A stretch of 64,000 bases of DNA, taken from NCBI GenBank assembly GCA_051652645.1, contig JBOFUP010000003.1, positions 1 to 64,000 of the forward strand. Reading direction: 5' to 3'. The position numbers and the translations under genes were made by a program. The number at the start of each line of letters is the position of its first letter. Within the stretch, counting starts at the first letter, position 1. The notes below the pieces were generated by a model. That model was not told the origin of the DNA. It did no database searches and saw only the letters and a program-made list of their open reading frames with translations. Shown one piece after another: positions 43,186 through 51,708 of this stretch. Source of the DNA: UBA7332 sp051652645. Lineage in GTDB: Bacteria; Bacteroidota; Bacteroidia; Bacteroidales; UBA7332.

Positions 43186-44442
43186 CTATCTCAATTTTAG
43201 CGTTACAATAGTTATAGCAGCCAATATTATACCAACTATCCAAAATCTAACTACTATTTTTGATTCAGGAATAGGCATTCTTGGGCTCTGAATAAGTGCA
43301 GGAACTACACCTCCTGGTTTCTGAAAGTGGTGGTGAAGTGGAGTCATCTTAAATATTCTCTTACCCTCACCATGTCTCTTTTTTGTGTATTTGAAATACG
43401 TTACCTGCATTATTACCGACAGATTTTCAATCAAGAACACACCACAAAGCACTGGGATTAAAAGCTCTTTGCGTATCATAATGGCGAATACAGCAATTAT
43501 ACCACCAATTGTTAAACTACCAGTATCGCCCATGAATACTTGTGCAGGGAAAGAATTATACCATAAGAAGCCCACTGTGGCTCCAATGAATGCACCAGAG
43601 AAGACTACCATCTCCTCACATCCAGGGATATACATTATATTAAGGTATGACGCCATAGTTATGTGGCTAGACAAGTAAGCCAAAATACCAAGCGTTACAC
43701 CAATAATAGCAGAGCTTCCAGTAGCTAAACCATCCAATCCATCAGTGAGATTAGCACCATTAGAAACAGCGGTTACTATCAATATTGTTGCTATGATAAA
43801 TACTATCCACCCCAAAAGAGGTGCGTTATCCCCTGCGAATGATACCAATTGAGCATAGTCAAAGTTGTTATTCTTAACAAAAGGAATAGTGGTAAGCGTA
43901 GATTTAGAGTGGTCAATTTCGTAATGTACTTCTTGAACCTCATTGTTAGCATACACCTCACTATTCTCTCGGATAACAACAGAAGGAGATAGCCACATTG
44001 TAATACCAACGATAATACCTAACCCAATTTGACCAACAATCTTAAAGCGTCCATGCAGGCCCTCTTTATCTTTTTTGAAAACCTTTATATAGTCATCTAG
44101 AAAGCCAATACATCCTAGCCATAGTGTAGTGATGATTAGTAGAATCAAGTATGTATTCTCTAGACGTCCTAGTAGTAGAGTAGGCACTAGTATAGATATA
44201 ATAATTATGATACCCCCCATTGTAGGAGTACCCTTCTTGCTCATCTGTCCTTCAAGGCCCAAATCTCTTACCACCTCTCCTATCTGTAGAAGTTGTAGCT
44301 TATTGATAATCTTACGACCAATTATTGTCGATATGATGAGTGATAATATAAATGCAGCACCCGTTCTGAATGAGATGTACTTGAATACACCAATCCCTGG
44401 GATGTCAAACTGCTCTAAAAACTGCGATAGATAGTATAACAT
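43186..44442 (-). CDS. mraY: Phospho-N-acetylmuramoyl-pentapeptide transferase MraY
   Basis: Transfers phospho-MurNAc-pentapeptide to undecaprenyl phosphate, making lipid I. 418 residues, about ten membrane helices; longer than enterobacterial MraY (360) because of an insert at about 145-200 (SEVYANNEVQEVHYEIDHSKSTL), common in this phylum. Catalytic motifs: FLDDYIKVFKKDKEGL at about 115, NLTDGLDGLATG at about 235 and FMGDTGSL at about 310, then the MTPLHHHFQ histidine cluster. Lies between murE and murD. Confidence 0.96.
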   Translation of the reverse strand: MLYYLSQFLEQFDIPGIGVFKYISFRTGAAFILSLIISTIIGRKIINKLQLLQIGEVVRDLGLEGQMSKKGTPTMGGIIIIISILVPTLLLGRLENTYLILLIITTLWLGCIGFLDDYIKVFKKDKEGLHGRFKIVGQIGLGIIVGITMWLSPSVVIRENSEVYANNEVQEVHYEIDHSKSTLTTIPFVKNNNFDYAQLVSFAGDNAPLLGWIVFIIATILIVTAVSNGANLTDGLDGLATGSSAIIGVTLGILAYLSSHITMASYLNIMYIPGCEEMVVFSGAFIGATVGFLWYNSFPAQVFMGDTGSLTIGGIIAVFAIMIRKELLIPVLCGVFLIENLSVIMQVTYFKYTKKRHGEGKRIFKMTPLHHHFQKPGGVVPALIQSPRMPIPESKIVVRFWIVGIILAAITIVTLKLR

Positions 44443-44465
44443 AGTCTCTGTTTATCACTTAATGT

Positions 44466-45923
44466 CTATAGGTTGAAAATTTTACGTACCTCTTCACGAT
44501 CGTCGAAATGGTGCTTCACTCCCTTTATCTCTTGATAATCCTCATGTCCCTTGCCAGCAATAAGAATAACATCACCACGCTCGGCCAACATACAAGCTGT
44601 TTTTATTGCCTCACGGCGATCAGCTATAGTCAATACCTTGCGTCTTTCTGAAATATCTATCCCCTCTATCATATCATGAAGGATATCCTCAGGTTCCTCG
44701 TTGCGAGGGTTGTCAGATGTAAGAATCACTTTGTCGCTACCTTTCATAGCCTCTTTGGCCATCAATGGACGCTTGCCTTTATCCCTATTACCACCCGCAC
44801 CAACAACTGTTATCACTCTGCCATTGCCTTCGAGAACCTCATGTATAGCATTCAACACGTTTGTCAAAGCATCAGGAGTGTGTGCATAATCGACTATTGC
44901 CGTAAAGCCCTCTTTCGAGACTATGGTCTCGAAACGGCCATCAACGGCTTTCAAAGTGCTTAGTACTACTAATACCTCTTTTATATCTTTTCCAAGTTGG
45001 TGCGCTGCACCTACTACTGCAAGAAGGTTATAAGCATTAAACTTACCAACGAATGGAAGAAGAGCCTCCACTCCATTGACCTCAATGCTCATCCCATCGA
45101 AGTGAGACTCAATAATTCTACCTTTATAATCAGCTAGCGATCTAATAGAATAAGTCAATTTCTTTGCCGCACAATTCTGAAGCATAACCATACCAGTCTT
45201 ATCGTCTACGTTGGTTATAGCAAAAGCATCACTATCTAAAGCATCAAAGAATCCTTTTTTCGCTTTTAAATAAGCGTCAACAGTTTTATGATAATCAAGG
45301 TGATCGCGGGTTAGATTAGTAAATATTCCCCCGTCGAACTGCAATCCTGCAATTCTTTTTTGGTCTACCGAGTGAGAACTAACCTCCATGAAAGCATACT
45401 CACAACCTGCATCTACCATATCTCTCAATAGCCTATTGAGGGATATCGCATCAGGAGTCGTATGTGTAGCCTCCACCCCTTTTTCACCAATGTAGTTTCT
45501 AACGGTAGAGAGTAGTCCAGATTGGTAGCCAAGACCCATGAAGAGTTTGTATAGTAGTGTGGCAACTGTTGTCTTTCCATTTGTGCCCGTTACACCAACA
45601 AGAGTTAAGTACTCCGAAGGATAACCAAACCATGCCGATGCAATAACCCCTAATGCGTATGCACTATCCTCAACAACAATCAAAGCAACCCCTTCAGGGC
45701 AATTTTGGGGAACAGATTCGCACACTATGCCTATGGCTCCAGCATCAATAGCATTATTTATATATTCGTGACCATCATAAGCAGAGCCTCTAACAGCAAC
45801 GAATAAGTCACCTTTAGCAACCTTTCTTGAGTCAGACTCTATGTTAGATATCTCAACGGATGAGTTTCCAAATATCTCTTTTACTTTCAGACGAGCGATA
45901 AGCTCATTTAATAATCTTTTCAT
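44466..45923 (-). CDS. murE: UDP-MurNAc-tripeptide synthetase MurE
   Basis: Adds the third residue of the stem peptide. 485 residues. SDSRKVAKGDLFVAVRG near the N-terminus, ATP loop GVTGTNGKTTVATLLYKL at about 108-125, and TSDNPRNEEPEDI at about 400-412. The D-N-P-R motif is the usual mark of meso-diaminopimelate specificity, which agrees with ddh in the same cluster. 21 nt downstream of ftsI. Confidence 0.96.
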   Translation of the reverse strand: MKRLLNELIARLKVKEIFGNSSVEISNIESDSRKVAKGDLFVAVRGSAYDGHEYINNAIDAGAIGIVCESVPQNCPEGVALIVVEDSAYALGVIASAWFGYPSEYLTLVGVTGTNGKTTVATLLYKLFMGLGYQSGLLSTVRNYIGEKGVEATHTTPDAISLNRLLRDMVDAGCEYAFMEVSSHSVDQKRIAGLQFDGGIFTNLTRDHLDYHKTVDAYLKAKKGFFDALDSDAFAITNVDDKTGMVMLQNCAAKKLTYSIRSLADYKGRIIESHFDGMSIEVNGVEALLPFVGKFNAYNLLAVVGAAHQLGKDIKEVLVVLSTLKAVDGRFETIVSKEGFTAIVDYAHTPDALTNVLNAIHEVLEGNGRVITVVGAGGNRDKGKRPLMAKEAMKGSDKVILTSDNPRNEEPEDILHDMIEGIDISERRKVLTIADRREAIKTACMLAERGDVILIAGKGHEDYQEIKGVKHHFDDREEVRKIFNL

Positions 45924-45944
45924 ACTGACTATGTATTTTGAATA

Positions 45945-48083
45945 TTATCTTAATTTAATATGTATTGAAGATCCTTTTCTAAAGCGAGAGCCAGCTTGAA
46001 TAGATTGCTGGTATACTCGTCCACTGCCCGAAACGGCCACTCTAAGGCCTCTATCCTCTAACATATGCAGCGCATCCTTTAGACCCATTCCATTAACAGA
46101 AGGGACAATTTCATCACTATAATCAAGAGCTATGATCTCGAGCTCCTCTTCCCCCGAGCTCACTTTTACCCATTGAGTCTTACTGTCAACGGTTGAAGAT
46201 GAGCTCTTAAGGTTCAACTCACTTGTAACCTCTTCTACAGCATCGAGCAATCCTCCTTTTATTTGAGGAATCAGCACTATAGTCGAATCAGGCTCTAGCT
46301 CTCGCAGATCAGTTTTGAAGCTTCTAGCATATACCTCCTCTGCAATCTGTTTGATAACAGTTCCCGCCATAGCTCCTCCTGAGGCATATCCATGGTTCGG
46401 ATTTAATATAACCACAATACCACTATATTGAGGTTTTTCAGCTGGGAAGTATCCAGCAAAAGAGACACGGTGTCTTGATCTATTATATCCCCCTGATCCT
46501 TGAGATACTTGAGCCGTACCTGTTTTGCCAGCAATGTTTATGTATGAAGATTTAGCTACTTGAGCCGTACCTTCACTAATTACCCCTTCGAGCATCTTTC
46601 TAATCTCTTTCAGTGTTCTTGAGGAGCAGATAGATGAATTTATAACCTCGCTTTTGAACTCCTTCACCTTTGAGCCCTTATCCGAAATGCTCTTGACGAA
46701 ACGGGGTGATATCATCTTACCATCGTTGGCAATAGCATTGAAAAAGGCTAGCGTGTAGATAGGGGGTATTTGACTTTCATATCCCATAGACATCCATGGA
46801 AGAGTTAACTTTGACCAACTGCTATTCGATGGGTGTTTTATTCTTGGGGCAGTAGACCCAGGTATTGGCATATTAAACTCTTTTGTTAGTCCAATTTTCT
46901 CTAACCCTTGGATGAATTTCTCCGGGTTACTCTTATAGTGCCCATCAATAATCTTGGCAATACCAATGTTTGAAGAGTTATGTATTATTTCCGGAACGGT
47001 TAGCCAACCATACCCCCCTTTGTTATAGTTGTGATCTTTCATCACCTTTCCGTAGACTTTCCAAGCACCATTCTCGCAAAAGACTGAGTCAGACACTGAT
47101 ATCGCATCATCCTCTAGTGCAACCATCATTGATGCGACCTTAAATGTTGAGCCTGGTTCTAGAAGGTCAGATACTGCATGGTTTTTTGTCTCACCGTATA
47201 CGCCAGTGGAAATTCTTCCCATATTGGATATAGCACGCACCTCACCACTCTTTACGTCCATAAGAACCACAAGGCCCATTTCAGCATCTAGTTTTTTTAG
47301 TTGGTCCACCAATACCCTTTCAGCAATATCTTGTACCCTGACATCAATTGTTGTTGTTATATCCAGCCCGTGTACCGGTTCTAAGAAAGGCTCAACGACC
47401 CTATAGCTTCGAACTCTTTTCATCAATCCTTTTCCAGGTTTACCCCTAAGAAGAGAATCAAATTCTAGCTCCAGACCATTCTTTCCTCCCTTGTCCTTGT
47501 CAGCATAAACATCACCTATTGTTCTTGATGCAAGAGAACCAAAAGGTTTTTGGCGCTGTAGCATCTCTTTCCAATAAAAACCACTCTTATTTTTGCTTAG
47601 CTTAAGATATGGGAACTTCTTTATCTCTTGAAGATCTATGAAGGATACTCTTTGACGTGATAGAGTGAACTGTCTAGAGTTTTGGCGTAGGCCATTTAGT
47701 ATGTGAATTTCATACTCTCTAGGTGATTTATCCTTGATTTTTTTTGACAAAGCTTTTGCCAATTCAGGGAGGTGCTTCTTCAGAGTGTCAGCACTAAATC
47801 CTCCAGCTTTGAAGTCTATCTGAAGATAGTACATAGGCATACTACTAGCTAGAACTTTTCCATTGTGAGAGAGAATATCTCCGCGTTGAGCATCAATGGG
47901 AACCTCTGAAACCTTGGATTCAAGTCCCAGTTTTATCCACTCGTCCCCCTCAGCCAAATAGACATAGCTAGCTCTGACGATAACCCCTATCATCAATCCA
48001 ATAACAACACAGACCAATGCACCGTATCGAAGGAACATTTGTCCCCTCTGCGGTTTATTGTCATCTCTGTTATGCTCTCCCAT
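45945..48083 (-). CDS. ftsI: Septal transpeptidase FtsI/PBP3 with C-terminal PASTA domain
   Basis: Class B penicillin-binding protein cross-linking septal peptidoglycan. 712 residues: membrane helix at about 17-37, dimerisation domain at about 50-220, and the transpeptidase domain at about 250-600. Active-site motifs are S-T-F-K in LEPGSTFKVAS, S-S-N in HNSSNIG, and K-T-G in AGKTGTAQ. About the last 60 residues (DYSDEIVPSVNGMGLKDALHMLEDRGLRV to the end) form one PASTA domain, usual in Bacteroidota FtsI and absent from E. coli FtsI. Confidence 0.96.
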   Translation of the reverse strand: MGEHNRDDNKPQRGQMFLRYGALVCVVIGLMIGVIVRASYVYLAEGDEWIKLGLESKVSEVPIDAQRGDILSHNGKVLASSMPMYYLQIDFKAGGFSADTLKKHLPELAKALSKKIKDKSPREYEIHILNGLRQNSRQFTLSRQRVSFIDLQEIKKFPYLKLSKNKSGFYWKEMLQRQKPFGSLASRTIGDVYADKDKGGKNGLELEFDSLLRGKPGKGLMKRVRSYRVVEPFLEPVHGLDITTTIDVRVQDIAERVLVDQLKKLDAEMGLVVLMDVKSGEVRAISNMGRISTGVYGETKNHAVSDLLEPGSTFKVASMMVALEDDAISVSDSVFCENGAWKVYGKVMKDHNYNKGGYGWLTVPEIIHNSSNIGIAKIIDGHYKSNPEKFIQGLEKIGLTKEFNMPIPGSTAPRIKHPSNSSWSKLTLPWMSMGYESQIPPIYTLAFFNAIANDGKMISPRFVKSISDKGSKVKEFKSEVINSSICSSRTLKEIRKMLEGVISEGTAQVAKSSYINIAGKTGTAQVSQGSGGYNRSRHRVSFAGYFPAEKPQYSGIVVILNPNHGYASGGAMAGTVIKQIAEEVYARSFKTDLRELEPDSTIVLIPQIKGGLLDAVEEVTSELNLKSSSSTVDSKTQWVKVSSGEEELEIIALDYSDEIVPSVNGMGLKDALHMLEDRGLRVAVSGSGRVYQQSIQAGSRFRKGSSIHIKLR

Positions 48084-48119
48084 ATGCTATTACTTGATGT
48101 TTGAATTTACTTAATTGAT

Positions 48120-48470
48120 TTATCTTTTTAGTAGGTATGGAGGTGTGTTAGACTCTTCCATCTCTACCCCAAGCTCTTTTAGACGTCTCTTTATCTGTGA
48201 TTGTCTTCCTTGCCCAAGCACTTCCGATGTGTGGGTTACTGAGCGATATCTTAGCTCACGTATCTCTTTTTTTAAGGTAGCAATCTGTGTCATCTGGCGT
48301 TGTGATTCATATCTGTTCCAGATGTAAAGCATTGCAAAAGAGAATATCATCATAAACACGAAGAGGTATTTCATTGAGATAAACTTCTCAATGAATTCAC
48401 CCGTCATATAGTAGCCTAGACCTTTGAACTTTGAATCATTTTTCTCACTAGGGTTATTCTGCTTCTCCAT
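48120..48470 (-). CDS. ftsL: FtsL-like cell division protein
   Basis: 116-residue bitopic membrane protein. A cytoplasmic N-terminus of about 30 residues precedes a membrane helix (YLFVFMMIFSFAMLYIW at about 34-50) and a coiled coil (QMTQIATLKKEIRELRYRSVTHTSEV at about 58-83). Sequence alone is weakly diagnostic, but architecture and position between rsmH and ftsI identify it as FtsL. It should form the FtsQLB-type complex. Confidence 0.85.
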   Translation of the reverse strand: MEKQNNPSEKNDSKFKGLGYYMTGEFIEKFISMKYLFVFMMIFSFAMLYIWNRYESQRQMTQIATLKKEIRELRYRSVTHTSEVLGQGRQSQIKRRLKELGVEMEESNTPPYLLKR

Positions 48471-48480
48471 GCCAGGTCAA

Positions 48481-49392
48481 TTAAATTAGTTTCTCGGCAA
48501 TACGCAATTTAGCACTCCTAGCTCGAGGGTTTCGTTCGATCTCATCTTCAGTAGGTGTTATCATTTTGAAGGCTTTAAGTCTTGATGATACATTGCCAAA
48601 GAAGTCTTTTTCTATTTTACCCTCAAAATTACCGCTCTTCATGAAGTTCTTCACAAGCCTATCTTCGAGGGAGTGGTATGTTATAACTACTAGTCTGCCA
48701 CCCACAGAAAGTAGCTCTTGAGCCTGTTCAAGCATCTCTCTAAGTGCTGAGAGTTCGTCATTAACTTCTATACGTAGTGCCTGAAATGCTTGAGCAAGTT
48801 CACGCTTCTCTTTTGCTTTGTTTATGCATGGACGAATCACCTCGATGAACTCCTCTATCGTTTCGATGCGTTTCTCTTCGCGTCGTTTTACGATAAGAGA
48901 AGCCATTTTGCGAGAGCTCTTAAGCTCACCGTAGAGGTAGAAGATATCAGCTAGTCTCTCTTGGTCGTAGCTGTTGATTATTTCAGCAGCGCTCTTCTCC
49001 GCACGCTGATTCATTCGCATATCCAATTTTGCGTCAAAACGGAATGAGAAACCACGATTTTCATCATCAAAATGGTGAGATGATACCCCCAGATCAGCAA
49101 GTAGGCCATCTATCTCTTCAACATCGTGATATTGCATGAAGTTTCTTAGATATCTGAAGTTACTTCTGACGAATGTGAATCGCTTATCTTTAAGGCTATT
49201 TCTTTCTGCATCAGCATCTTGGTCGAAGCTATATAGATGCCCTTGCTCAGATAGGTGCTTTACGATTTCTCTTGAGTGGCCTCCACCGCCGAAGGTAACA
49301 TCGACGTAGTTTCCACTTGGAGTTATGTCCAATCCTTCGATGCATTCGTTTAGCAATACTGGTATATGATATGTTCTTTCCTCTTGTTGCAT
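48481..49392 (-). CDS. rsmH: 16S rRNA (cytosine-1402 N4) methyltransferase RsmH
   Basis: SAM-dependent methyltransferase of the decoding site of 16S rRNA, first gene of the division cluster. 303 residues from ATG 49392 (MQQEERTYHIPVLL); the in-frame stretch upstream of it is lysine-rich and not family-like. Motifs: HIPVLLNECIEGL, VDVTFGGGGHSREIV, DQDAD, LLADLGVSSHHFDDENRGFSFRFDAKLDMRMN, and VVITYHSLEDRLVKNF. mraZ, which usually precedes it, is missing; 708 bp of non-coding DNA lie upstream instead. Confidence 0.96.
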   Translation of the reverse strand: MQQEERTYHIPVLLNECIEGLDITPSGNYVDVTFGGGGHSREIVKHLSEQGHLYSFDQDADAERNSLKDKRFTFVRSNFRYLRNFMQYHDVEEIDGLLADLGVSSHHFDDENRGFSFRFDAKLDMRMNQRAEKSAAEIINSYDQERLADIFYLYGELKSSRKMASLIVKRREEKRIETIEEFIEVIRPCINKAKEKRELAQAFQALRIEVNDELSALREMLEQAQELLSVGGRLVVITYHSLEDRLVKNFMKSGNFEGKIEKDFFGNVSSRLKAFKMITPTEDEIERNPRARSAKLRIAEKLI

Positions 49393-50100
49393 ATTTTTCT
49401 TTTTTTTGAATTGATATATTCGATGTAAAAATAGCAAATAATCAACGAATATATTTGTGATTACTAATAAAAGTTATTCTCAATGTTCCACACTCTTTCA
49501 TTTCTCTCAATTTATATGTTTGGAGTGTTTGATTTGGAGTATAAATCACGAGTATTGTTAGGTTGTATTGTTAATCAAGCTTTTTGTTAGTGCTATGTTT
49601 GACTATCTGTCTCTATATTTGAGTTTTTGCTGCCATTATGATAGGTGGTGATGGTGGCTTATTTCTGAGGTTTTTATTCTTGTCGTTTGACTATTTATAG
49701 GCTCTTAAGCACTTTTATCTGCTTTCGTGGTTAGAAAAGGGTGAAAAGTCTAAGCGTTTTGGGTCAAATGAGTGAGGTTTCTTGTTGTTTTCTCACACTG
49801 TTTTGTGTAAAACTCCTTAGAGTTTTTACAAGAGAAAGTCCTAGACGGATCTTTTTCTATGCTTTTTCTGCATAATAGCGATTGGGTTAGCTCTAAATTG
49901 GTCTGATTGCGCTAGTTATTTTGTTGGTTTATAGCGGTTTGAGCTTAACTCTCTTAGAGGAGCTCTTTTGTGTGTAATGTTTGTTTTGTTTCTGTTTGAG
50001 CTCTTCTCCGAGGGTTTGGGTTTTACAAAAAGAAAGAGAAAGGCCACTATATTTTTCAATATGATAGTGGACTTTCTCTATGTTGTATCTCTCTATATAC
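49393..50100. other. Gene-free stretch upstream of rsmH (708 bp)
   Basis: No gene supported on either strand. The top strand is strikingly T- and G-rich. Several hairpins occur: TGTAAAACTC/GAGTTTTTACA at 49806-49830, TATGC/GCATA near 49860-49875, and repeated GAGCTC elements at about 49959 and 49997. It may be the long leader of the division operon or hold an unrecognised RNA. The symporter terminator lies at its right end. Confidence 0.55.
50035..50079 (-). terminator. Terminator after the AGCS symporter gene
   Basis: AGAGAAAGGCCACTAT and ATAGTGGACTTTCTCT arms with one mismatch, 22 nt after the symporter stop on the minus strand. Confidence 0.75.
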
Positions 50101-51516
50101 TTAATTTTTTTCTTGCCAGCATTCCATCTTATCAGCTATCTCGCTGATGGTTGAAGCATGAAATTTAGGGCTTTTTATTCCAGCGGCTTTTTGTGCTTTA
50201 TAGTCGCTAAGTGCTTTGAAGGCATATTTGCCAAGTTGTAATATGGCTACGATGTTTATGAGGGCCATTATTCCCATCATAAGGTCTGCAAGATTCCATA
50301 CAGTCTCTAAGCTGACCAATGAACCTATCATGACCATTGCTGTTACTCCAACTCTATATCCATTGATCCATTTTCGCTTCGAGGATAGGAACTTGATGTT
50401 TGCTTCGCCATAGTAGTAGTTGCCAATAATAGAGCTGAAGGCGAAGAATAGTATAGCAATTGAAATGAAGTAACTGCCGAAAATGCCAATTTCGCTTACA
50501 AGAGCTGCTTGTGTGAGTTGTATCCCCTTAACCGATGAGTCGAAATTTTCATGAGATAGCAGTACTATGAAAGCTGTACAGCTGCATATTAGTAAGGTGT
50601 CAACGAATACTCCAAGGGCTTGAATAAGTCCTTGTTTGACGGGATGTGAAACTGCTGCTGCTGCTGCTGCATTTGGAGCCGAGCCCATGCCTGCTTCGTT
50701 TGAGAATAGTCCACGGCGTATACCCTGCATGAGGGCTGCACCTACGGTGCCTGCTGCGGCTTCTTGCCAACCCATTGCACTCTTAATGATTAGGGTGAAC
50801 ATTTCTGGTATTTTATCATAGTTCAGTATTACCACAGTAATGGCAAGCAGTATGTATGCAATGGCCATGAAAGGGACTAGGATACCAGATACATTTGCAA
50901 TTCGTCGTATTCCACCGAATATAACCATTGATGTAAGCGCGGTTATTCCTACTCCGCTCCATATAGGGTCAATGTTGAATGATTCGCTGAAGGCAAGTGC
51001 AATTGTGTTTGATTGCACGGAGTTGAATACTAGACCGAATGTTATTGTTATGATTAGTGAAAAAAGAAGGGCCATCCATCTTTTTCCGAGTCCCTTTTGC
51101 ATGTAGTATGCCGGGCCTCCAACATACTCTTTGCCCTCTCTGTGTTTGAATATCTGTGCAAGTGTTGCTTCTATGAATCCAGAAGAGGCTCCAAGTATTG
51201 CTATTATCCACATCCAGAATATAGCTCCAGGGCCGCCTATAGCGATTGCTGTTGCAACCCCTGCTAGGTTTCCAGTGCCTACTCTTGATGCAAGAGAAAT
51301 TGTGAATGCCTTGAATGATGAAATACCCTCGCTTTTCTTAGTGGAGTTGTTGGATTCACTAAGTAGTCGTATCATCTCTTTGAAATTGGAGACCTGTACC
51401 GCGCGAGTTTTTATGGTGAACCATATTGCAGTGCCGATAAGAAGAGCTATCATTATGTAGCTCCAGAGGTAGTCGTTTAGCGTGGTGATTGTAGTGTCGA
51501 TAAGTGAGGATTCCAT
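50101..51516 (-). CDS. Alanine/glycine:cation symporter (AGCS family)
   Basis: Inner-membrane sodium- or proton-coupled carrier for alanine or glycine. 471 residues, about ten to eleven membrane segments. Family marks: the SRVGTGNLAGVATAIAIGGPGAIFWMW segment at about 72-98, GGPAYYMQKGLG at about 132-143 and NEAGMGSAPNAAAAA at about 275-289. The alanine run is encoded by a (CTG)6 repeat seen on the top strand. Sodium coupling would fit with the Na+-pumping NQR encoded 7 kb away, but the ion is an inference. Confidence 0.93.
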   Translation of the reverse strand: MESSLIDTTITTLNDYLWSYIMIALLIGTAIWFTIKTRAVQVSNFKEMIRLLSESNNSTKKSEGISSFKAFTISLASRVGTGNLAGVATAIAIGGPGAIFWMWIIAILGASSGFIEATLAQIFKHREGKEYVGGPAYYMQKGLGKRWMALLFSLIITITFGLVFNSVQSNTIALAFSESFNIDPIWSGVGITALTSMVIFGGIRRIANVSGILVPFMAIAYILLAITVVILNYDKIPEMFTLIIKSAMGWQEAAAGTVGAALMQGIRRGLFSNEAGMGSAPNAAAAAAVSHPVKQGLIQALGVFVDTLLICSCTAFIVLLSHENFDSSVKGIQLTQAALVSEIGIFGSYFISIAILFFAFSSIIGNYYYGEANIKFLSSKRKWINGYRVGVTAMVMIGSLVSLETVWNLADLMMGIMALINIVAILQLGKYAFKALSDYKAQKAAGIKSPKFHASTISEIADKMECWQEKN

Positions 51517-51556
51517 ATTTGTTGTTTATAGTTGGTTTAACTCTTCCTTAGGGAAT

Positions 51557-51580
51557 AACGACAATGTCGGCATTGTTGTT
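51557..51580. promoter_or_regulatory. Inverted repeat upstream of the symporter gene
   Basis: AACGACAATG / CATTGTTGTT arms (9 of 10 pairs) with a 4-nt TCGG loop, about 40 nt upstream of the symporter start. Could be an operator or leader hairpin. Confidence 0.35.
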
Positions 51581-51646
51581 CTATATTAGTGCCTATTTAC
51601 CACTAAAAATAATTAATAGAAGAGTTGTTACAAATTAGTGATAATC

Positions 51647-51677
51647 TTTAGAATGAGTAAAAACTGATTAACTTTGC
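51647..51677 (+). promoter_or_regulatory. Candidate promoter of the patatin-barrel gene
   Basis: TAACTTTGC at 51669-51677 is a perfect TAnnTTTGC box, 32 nt before the ATG. TTTA at 51647-51650 is a weak -33 candidate. Confidence 0.6.
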
Positions 51678-51708
51678 TGCTTACAATCTTATTTATACAA
51701 TAAAGACA

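Noticed and set aside
41843..43243. Longer starts for murD, murG, nqrD, ftsA and rsmH
   Set aside because: In each case the extra N-terminal residues are not family-like, and for murD, murG, nqrD and ftsA the extension overlaps the preceding gene; the internal ATG just after the upstream stop, or at the conserved N-terminus, was chosen.
49831..49860. GAGAAAGTCC stretch reminiscent of the RNase P RNA motif
   Set aside because: The true motif continues differently, and no matching 3' conserved region or pairing pattern is seen in the surrounding 300 bp.
50652..50669. (CTG)6 trinucleotide repeat
   Set aside because: It encodes the alanine run after SAPN that is a normal conserved feature of AGCS symporters, so it is unlikely to be a contingency repeat.
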